64,000 nt of DNA, from contig CM076944.1 in assembly GCA_039566865.1 (NCBI GenBank), positions 8,702,501 through 8,766,500 of the forward strand, written 5' to 3'. The notes beneath the pieces are model-generated. The model had not been told where the DNA came from. It made no database searches and saw only the letters and a program-made list of their open reading frames with translations. Shown here one piece after another: positions 57,007 through 64,000 of this stretch. The position numbers were made by a program, and so were the translations under genes. The stretch is from Aurelia coerulea (Eukaryota > Cnidaria > Scyphozoa > Semaeostomeae > Ulmaridae). The stretch's first letter is position 1; each line of letters begins with the position of its first letter.

Positions 57007-58086
57007 CTGGCTTGCAATACCCTTGACTTGCTACAAGTCTTCGTTTGCCTTTTATTCGTATTGTCATGGTGTATAGTTCATACCGCGCCGGAGGCGAACG
57101 AGCGCGCAGCGCGAGGCCGGCGGAGGAGGGGAAGAACTTCCTTCCTTCTGACGCCTTCATTTAGAACCCTCTCATCTGAGGCCTTGGCACTGTCTGCGAT
57201 TTATACTGAGACTTGTAGCAAGTCAAGCAATACCCTCGCGCACACACTGCACTCTGCGAGTGGCATTTCATTCATTCGAAAAAGCGTACGGTAAACAACA
57301 TTCTTGGCATTGTCAATGCTGGCAAGAAAAGCATTCATTTTGATTGATCTATTTTCTTGTTGATCGATGTCAATTACGATTTACATTACAAATAGTCTGT
57401 TTTTAGAACGCTCAAAGACAACAGCAGTATTGAAAAGTAACATTCCGCAGACAGCAAAATTGAATAGGTTCTTTGTTCAAAACTTTCGCAAAGCAGTATG
57501 GGTCCTGATATAAAAGGGAAAAATCGCCACAACAATTTTCCCACATCATCTCAATGCTTCGCGTCACTGCGTTCCGCGAGCAAAAATGACATCATATGGT
57601 CAAATTACCATGTAGATTCGGTAAATTTCGATATTTTCTGAATTAATAACATTAATTTTAGGCGAAAGACGATTATACAGTCAAAAAATGGCATAAAGGC
57701 GTCACATGCATTCGCTTGTTAAGAAAGGATTGAAAATTTAAAAAACTGCGCGTTGGGCCTAAGTACCGAACGGTAATTGACGCGTTTCGCGCAAGATTAT
57801 TACAAACTTCCCGTTTACCATCAATTTTCGTTATACCAATGCATAGAGCTATCCAAAAATCATAGTCCCAATTTCTCCGCCGAAAAGTGGTACCTAGCGC
57901 CAGTACAGCCTGGTGTCCATTCAGATATGCAGTTTGGACAGAAGCTAGAATGAAATTTTTCTGTCCTTGCCCTTATTGGCCCAAGTTCGATAATCGTTTC
58001 TTGTGAATTCGGAGTATGCTTTAAAACCAGAGGGCTTATCGACGCACAAATTTCTACAAATGCAAAGCCAACTCACGGCCAAGGGG

Positions 58087-58400
58087 GGGGGGGTTCTTCT
58101 ATAGTAAATGTACCTGGGGATATGCCGCGACGAAGGGTATACCTTTTTGGACTTCTGGCCAGCAACGGTCTAGCCAAGGGTATCATTTTCGATACTATTG
58201 GTCTAGCGAACGGTCATGATATCATACTTGGTACAAATTTGAAAATTTGACAATATTGGTCGAGGAAATGGTAAAAATTGGTCTAGCCAAGCGTACCATT
58301 TTCGTAAAAATTAGTCTAGCCAACGGTACCTTTTTGAAGATGCTCGCGGCAGACAGACCCCTACCCAAAATTTGGCCTAGAACCCTCCCCCCCCCCCCCT
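58087..58400. repeat. G/C-tract element with internal tandem words
   Basis: Opens with AAGGGGGGGGGGTTCTTC and closes with AACCCTCCCCCCCCCCC. ATTGGTCTAGC(C/G)AA(C/G)GGTA recurs four times inside. No ORF is meaningful. Similar plan to 59190-59525. Confidence 0.65.
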
Positions 58401-58564
58401 GGTCACGACTGAATATGTTCATAATCAATTTTTTCCTTGATAAACATGCACGTAAAGAAATTTTAAAGATCAGTAACAATAATCAAATTTGGTTGCTTTC
58501 AAAACGTTTTACCTTTTTTGTGACATCCCGGACAGTATTTTCATTCATATAAAATATTACAATA

Positions 58565-59030
58565 CACAGCAATACATTCTAGTATACTTTTCTTATTACT
58601 ATGCAACAATACAGGGACGATACCACGAGGAGCGAAAGACAATGACTACCCCATGGCCAATGCGTCAAGGTGTCCAACGTTCAACAAAAATGCAAGGAAA
58701 AGTAACTAAACCAAATCAACTAATTACAAATACAACGTAAACTGACAAAAAAGTAGGTATTAATGTATAGGAGTTTGCAGCAATGAAACAATCAAAACCG
58801 TTCTGTAGCATGGATGAATTCGATGGTTGCCTCGAGTAGCTTCTTATTGATGTCAATGAATATATAACCTTTCATTACCATACAAAATGAATTTGAGGAA
58901 AACTTCATTTGAAAGAGAGGAAAAACCACGAGGAAGGAATATTGCATTTACACTATTGAGAAGATCATATCTAGGCCCGTTATAAGAACGACAAGGAAGC
59001 AGGAAATGTTTCGTTACAGTTTACACAGTT
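58565..59030 (-). mobile_element. LINE 3' fragment (minus strand)
   Basis: The 3' UTR block (58570-58660) plus a decayed RT tail (minus strand RYDLLNSVNAIFLPRGFSSL, EVFLKFILYGNERLYI, then ATRGNHRIH-like) match the LINE at 50930-51652 and 19530-20350. Confidence 0.75.
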
Positions 59031-59173
59031 ACAAGCCAACGACATATTTACAAAAGCATACCTACTTGTTTTGCTAAGTTAAGTACCAGGTAAGTCACAA
59101 AAATGTATCCATTGTTTGGAAAATCGTACAAGAACACCAATTCAGCCAATTTGTGCACGTTAAATTCATCTTC

Positions 59174-59756
59174 TTAAGGCAGGTTTGCCCCCCGGGGGGG
59201 GGGGTACTTCACATATTTTGGGTACGGGGACGTGCCATCGGGAAGGGTATCGATTTTCACGATTTTGGTATAAGGAACGGTATCGATTTTCACGATTTTG
59301 GTATAAGGAACGGTATCGATTTTCGCAATTTTGGTTTAAAGAACGATTTTGGTATACTTTTTCGGAAAATTGGTATAAGGGCGGGTATACTTTTTCGCAA
59401 AATTGGTATAAAGTCGGGTATACTTTTTCGCAAAATTGGTATAAGGAACGGGTATGTTTTTGAAGCTTCGATGGCACGTCCCCGAACAAAACCTGGTCAA
59501 GTACCCCCCCCCCCGGGGTTTGCCCTTGTGCGAGTTTGGTAACGCGACCAGTTGTCTGCGCATGCGTAGTTCGTTTTAGTGACAAAGATTCCCCTGCCTT
59601 CGGCGATCGCGCGACTGATTTTGGAAGCTGGATAGGCTTCAACCTATTCGCGACCAGCACGAGCAGAGCCAGCCAAGCCAGCACGAGCAATTGCAAATAC
59701 GCATGCTCAGACAGTAGGTCGCACGACCAAATTCGCACAAGCGGAAACCCGCCTTA
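59174..59756. mobile_element. outer MITE, TTAAGGCGGGTTTCC family
   Basis: TTAAGGCAGGTTTGCC on the left, then after the inner element CTTGTGCGAGTTTGGTAACG and CAGTTGTCTGCGCATGCGTA, are mirrored on the right by TACGCATGCTCAGACAGTAG, CGTGCGACC-type sequence and GGAAACCCGCCTTAA. Removing 59190-59525 restores a continuous arm of about 65 bp. Confidence 0.85.
59190..59525. mobile_element. inner G/C-tract MITE with tandem core
   Basis: CCCCCGGGGGGGGGGGTAC left, GTACCCCCCCCCCCGGGG right; GGGACGTGCCATCG is mirrored by CGATGGCACGTCCCC. The core is a tandem array of about 36 bp (TATCGATTTTCACGATTTTG) and a related GGTATACTTTTTCGCAAAA unit. TTTGCC flanks both sides as a likely target duplication. Confidence 0.87.
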
Positions 59757-59805
59757 ACTGCTGCTTCAACTCAACTTTCAAGATGGTTCTGGTAATTCGT
59801 GGTAA

Positions 59806-60786
59806 ATTGTCTCCTTTACGAAATCAGGAATCAACCAAAAGTCCTATTTCTCGATATGCCCAAAAACAGCTAAAAAATGGCCTGTTCATTAGGGGTTAGG
59901 TACCATGTAGATTTTGACTGTTTGATACCCAGCATTGATGGGGAAGCATATTTACATTTCAACATTTTCCGTACCATTAGAGACAGTGCTGGAGCTAAAA
60001 AGGCACTTTCTTATTTCATTTCATTTTCATTTCATTTTAACTCTTTTATCCATGGTAATCCACTCAATATTTACATACTGCTTTACAGGGAGCCATGCTA
60101 AAGTCATATTAAAAATTAGATAATAAATAAATATATAATACACTCCTATTTACAATAAATCGTTGACAAAAAAAAAGAAAGAAAAACGAGAAGAGTCATA
60201 GTTTGGCTTTATATTTTTTTCGAAAAGTGTGGAGCGATGAGGACGCCTTGACACCACTATCTAGGTCACTCCAGACCTTTGCCCCTCTGTAAGCAAACGA
60301 TTTCTGACCAGTTGATGTTCTTAGTAATGGTAATTTAAGGCCCGTTTTAGAGTTCCTCAGCTGACGGTTAGTAGCTTCGGATACACTTTGAAATATGTTA
60401 CTCAAGTAATCAGGGGCAAGGGAGTTAAGAGATTTATAGACCATCTTGCTAGTCTCAAAATCGATCAGTTCTCTAGTAGTAAGCCAACCGAGATTCCTAA
60501 TTAAAGGCAGAGCTGAAGTGTCATAGGGGCTGTTTGTGACTATCCTGGCGGCTCGATTTTGAAGTTTTTGCAACTTATCGAGGGCTGATGCACCGCAAGA
60601 TCCCCAGACAGGGCAACAATACCTAAAATAGGGCTCAACGAGACTTCTATACAGCATAATGAGGTTTTCCTTAGGTAGGTATCGTTTAGAATACTTCAAC
60701 ATACCGTTACCTCTAAAGACTTTCTTGATTGTAGAGGACAAGTGAGCGGACCATTTAAGTTGATCGTCAACCTGCAAACCAAGATA
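59806..60786 (-). mobile_element. LINE RT tail, tandem copy 1
   Basis: The minus strand encodes a 193-codon frame with FRGNGMLKYSKRYLPKENLI, VEPYFRYCCPVWGSCGA, LDKLQKLQNRAARIVTNSPY, STGQKSFAYRGAKVWSDLDS and a FRKKYKAKL end. The reverse-complemented GAAAT tail (60008-60035) marks the LINE 3' end at low coordinate. Same family as 2600-3260 and 35907-36545. Confidence 0.9.
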
Positions 60787-61810
60787 TTGTCTCCTTTACG
60801 AAATCAGGAATCAACCAAAAGTCCTATTTCTCGATATGCCCAAAAACAGCTAAAAAATGGCCTGTTCATTAGGGGTTAGGTACCATGTAGATTTTGACTG
60901 TTTGATACCCAGCATTGATGGGGAAGCATATTTACATTTCAACATTTTCCGTACCATTAGAGACAGTGCTGGAGCTAAAAAGGCACTTTCTTATTTCATT
61001 TCATTTTCATTTCATTTTAACTCTTTTATCCATGGTAATCCACTCAATATTTACATACTGCTTTACAGGGAGCCATGCTAAAGTCATATTAAAAATTAGA
61101 TAATAAATAAATATATAATACACTCCTATTTACAATAAATCGTTGACAAAAAAAAAAAGAAAGAAAAACGAGAAGAGTCATAGTTTGGCTTTATATTTTT
61201 TTCGAAAAGTGTGGAGCGATGAGGACGCCTTGACACCACTATCTAGGTCACTCCAGACCTTTGCCCCTCTGTAAGCAAACGATTTCTGACCAGTTGATGT
61301 TCTTAGTAATGGTAATTTAAGGCCCGTTTTAGAGTTCCTCAGCTGACGGTTAGTAGCTTCGGATACACTTTGAAATATGTTACTCAAGTAATCAGGGGCA
61401 AGGGAGTTAAGAGATTTATAGACCATCTTGCTAGTCTCAAAATCGATCAGTTCTCTAGTAGTAAGCCAACCGAGATTCCTAATTAAAGGCAGAGCTGAAG
61501 TGTCATAGGGGCTGTTTGTGACTATCCTGGCGGCTCGATTTTGAAGTTTTTGCAACTTATCGAGGGCTGATGCACCGCAAGATCCCCAGACAGGGCAACA
61601 ATACCTAAAATAGGGCTCAACGAGACTTCTATACAGCATAATGAGGTTTTCCTTAGGTAGGTATCGTTTAGAATACTTCAACATACCGTTACCTCTAAAG
61701 ACTTTCTTGATTGTAGAGGACAAGTGAGCGGACCATTTAAGTTGATCGTCAACCTGCAAACCAAGATACTTGGTATTGTTGACCATGGTGATCATGTTGA
61801 CCATGGTGAT
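60787..61810 (-). mobile_element. LINE RT tail, tandem copy 2, slightly longer 5'
   Basis: Identical to copy 1 except for two extra A bases in an A-rich run near 61150, with the frame extended at its N-terminus by VNNTKYLGLQVDDQLKW (the LG.x.D..L.W block). It therefore represents the fuller original; copy 1 is a tandem duplicate cut at 60786. Confidence 0.92.
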
Positions 61811-61972
61811 CTTACCATTTCAATTGTTGCAAAATAGATCAAATTGAGCCACTTACTTACAGATTTAGGCAAAGTCCATAAGATTTCTGGAATTCTTTAT
61901 TTGAGATTAAGATAATGCATTGTAAATTATGAATGAATTCTCAAACTTAACTTTAGCTCTTAGGCCACGTCC

Positions 61973-62293
61973 ACACGTATCCGGATCTTTTCGAAAACGC
62001 ATCTTTTTCATCTGTATTAAAAAAGATCTGCATCCACACGAGGAGCGTTTTCGAAAATATCCCCGTCCACACGAAAACGCTTAGTAAATTGATGCTGTGA
62101 CGTCATCGTTTTCCAAAAGCTACGTTTTCAGCCGTCCACACGAGAACAGGAAAACGGCGTTTTCAAAAAGAGAGAGCGTTTTCGAACAGCTTCGTTTTTT
62201 CGGTGACCGAAAACGCCGTCTCCATGTGGGCAACCCCAAAACGGATAAAAAAGATGAATTTTCAAAAAGGTCCAGATACGTGTGGACGGGGCA
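61973..62293. mobile_element. MITE, GGCCACGTCCACACGTATCC family
   Basis: GGCCACGTCCACACGTATCC left; AGATACGTGTGGACGGGGC right. CGTTTTCGAAAA and CCACACGAGAAC words recur inside with AAAACGCCGT. A repeat type seen widely in marine animals. Confidence 0.82.
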
Positions 62294-62752
62294 ACGGAGC
62301 TGTAATTTTCAAATCGATGCTATAGGTTTTGTAGTATGACTTTTCAAACAATGGATAATTTTTTCTGGCTTACCCGATATTTGCAATTTTTACTAATTAC
62401 TCACCAATTCATATGCATTATACTTTCACTAATAATTTCTACTTGGGTTTTAGTTTATTTGCCTTTTCAAATTCTGCTTGAATATTTCTCAGAAATCGAA
62501 CTAGGAATCCAGAAACAGTCCCATTGGCAGGCTGACTGTAAGTCGTCTGTCTTTTCTGTTGCTCATTTGTCACAAATTCTTCCATTTTTTGCTGTCCTGG
62601 GAATCAAAAAAGGGGACAATTCAATTCCATTCCCATCTGTAAGCAAGGCTCACTGCACATTGATGACCTATGTGGTGAGTACATGTAAATTTTCTTTATG
62701 AAATTTCGCAGTTTATATCAAGACACACACTGCTTTACAAATGTTTTCCATA

Positions 62753-63920
62753 CGGCTTAAGGTAACTCTGCTTTCCGCTCTAGTGCACAGCGATATGCCG
62801 TTTCGCAAAACCACTCTCCTCAGAAAACAGTTAATTTCTCCAATATTATTCGGCCTATCGAAAAGCAGTAAAAAGGATGTTGTTCTGTATAATCTGGGCA
62901 ATCGAAAGATGTATAAATCGCAATGTTTCCATCAACCCTGTTTTCGCAAATCCTAGTTCAAATCTTTTTGCTAATTTCAGAAAAGTGGATTTATCTCCAA
63001 AACTACTCGAAAAATGTTCGATTTTTTTTCGTTCCATCTTTAGCTAGGTTGTTGATCTACAACTTTGCCAAGTCTGATTGAAAAAGCTAGGCTAGATTTC
63101 CTGCAATCGAATTTCGTATTTCTGTTTACTTTTCGACTGCGAAATGGAGAAACCTTGGTCAACAGATTACCATGCTATGAAGCACGCTTGCAAAAGCTCA
63201 GGCTTGAAGTAACTTTCAGAAGTTTTTCCATTGGCAAACAAATGAACGTCATCTTTTGGGAATACCATACGCAGGTCTCAAAAGACATCCTTAGTGCGCT
63301 TGTAAAAGTATCATTTGCATCTATTGATTAAAAATTACTGATTTTTACCAGCAACTTCACGAAACCATGCTTTTTGGGTGTCTTTCGAGACTTTGTAAGC
63401 ATTCACGGATTATCAATTTCTTTTAGAGTCCACAAAATGAGCATAGATCTTAGATCAAGAACTAATTTTTTTGCCAAAACATTCTACGGGCGTTCTGCAT
63501 GGGCTAATCTGTTGACCAAGGCTTCTCCATTTCGCAGTCGAAAAGTAAACAGAAATACGAAATTCGATTGCAGGAAATCTAGCCTAGCTTTTTCAATCAG
63601 ACTTGGCAAAGTTGTAGATCAACTACTTAGCTAAAGATTGAGCGAAAAAAAATCGAAACTTTTTCGAGTAGTTTTGGAGGTAAATCCACTTTTCTGAAAT
63701 CAGCAAAAAGATTTGAGCAATGATTTGCGATGCCAGGGTTGACGGAAACATTGCGATTTATACATCTTTCGATTGCCCAGATTATACAGAACAACATCCT
63801 TTTTACCGCTTTTCGATAGACCGAATAATATTGGAGAAATTAACTGTTTTCTGAGGAGAGTGGTTTTGCGAAACGGCATCTCGCTGTGCACTAGAGCGGA
63901 AAGCAGAGTTACCTTAAGCC
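62753..63920. mobile_element. foldback element, about 435-bp arms
   Basis: CGGCTTAAGGTAACTCTGCT (62753) pairs with AGCAGAGTTACCTTAAGCC (ending 63920). Inner pairs are CTAGTGCACAGCGATATGCC / GGCATCTCGCTGTGCACTAG and GGTCAACAGATTACCATGCT / ATGGGCTAATCTGTTGACC. Arms run to about 63190 and from 63490; the centre (300 bp) is unpaired. Open frames in the two arms are mirror images. Confidence 0.9.
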
Positions 63921-64000
63921 TTGGTCAAACGCATCCAACATTTCATCCAACATTTCCACCCAAAAAAATTAAAGCTTGCCGATGTTTATGAGGGGGTGGT

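Larger units (their letters stand above)
53730..57906. mobile_element. 4.2-kb DNA transposon with about 300-bp inverted termini
   Basis: The left terminus (CAGGCTGTACTGGCGTTAGG, 53730-54035) is mirrored at 57600-57906 (CCTAGCGCCAGTACAGCCTG end). Shared words include CGCGAAACGCGTCAATTACC, CCGTTCGGTACTTAGGCC and AATTTACCGAATCTA. Termini are roughly 90% identical. I see no obvious target duplication. The interior carries decayed minus-strand coding (55161-55680) and other broken frames; 54100-55100 and 56000-57550 are otherwise unassigned. Confidence 0.85.

Noticed and set aside
59166..59738. 190-codon minus-strand ORF rich in YQF/YRS repeats and PPPGG
   Set aside because: It is the tandem core of an inserted G/C-tract MITE read in frame; similar open frames exist on the plus strand.

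Overview
This window is eukaryotic and almost certainly from a cnidarian, most plausibly a coral or sea anemone. Evidence: AT-rich sequence with no prokaryotic gene organisation; a multi-exon animal integrin alpha gene with GT-AG introns; many truncated LINEs of types common in anthozoan genomes (RT tails with an 'LQKLQNRAARIV' block or a 'CPTNDGIEDTEHFLLLCPSF'-like block); and dense small TIR elements (MITEs). Species-level assignment is inference.

The one gene I recognise is an integrin alpha subunit on the minus strand, from a signal-peptide exon at about 45.35 kb down to a thigh-domain exon at about 2.4 kb, continuing off the left edge. I reconstructed 17 coding exons (1,623 nt, about 541 residues) from splice sites, phase continuity and protein similarity: N-terminus, seven-bladed FG-GAP beta-propeller with three visible Ca2+-binding loops, then the first part of the thigh domain. 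No inserted alpha-I domain is seen. One segment (end of blade 3 and first half of blade 4) was not found between the exons at 23.7 and 15.9 kb. Exons are 44-152 nt and introns reach about 7.7 kb. One intron uses a GC donor. Calf domains, transmembrane segment and tail lie outside the window.

The introns hold MITEs, foldback elements, LINE 3' fragments, a tRNA-derived SINE and tandem repeats. Notable are a foldback with arms of about 850 bp in intron 3 (31.1-33.4 kb), a 136-bp satellite (17.7-18.4 kb), a 77/78-bp tandem array in intron 1 (43.35-44.05 kb) and a CACGT pentamer array 40 bp from an exon (8.1-8.2 kb).

Upstream of the gene (45.8-64 kb) I see no host gene, only repeats: a nearly identical 2.09-kb tandem duplication carrying SINE and MITE copies (45.8-50.0 kb); a minus-strand LINE interrupted by two insertions with clear target-site duplications (50.9-53.7 kb); a 4.2-kb element with inverted termini of about 300 bp carrying decayed coding sequence of a cnidarian repeat-associated family (53.7-57.9 kb); a 0.98-kb tandem duplication of a LINE tail (59.8-61.8 kb); and another foldback at the right end (62.75-63.9 kb). 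There are no tRNA or rRNA genes, CRISPR arrays or operons.
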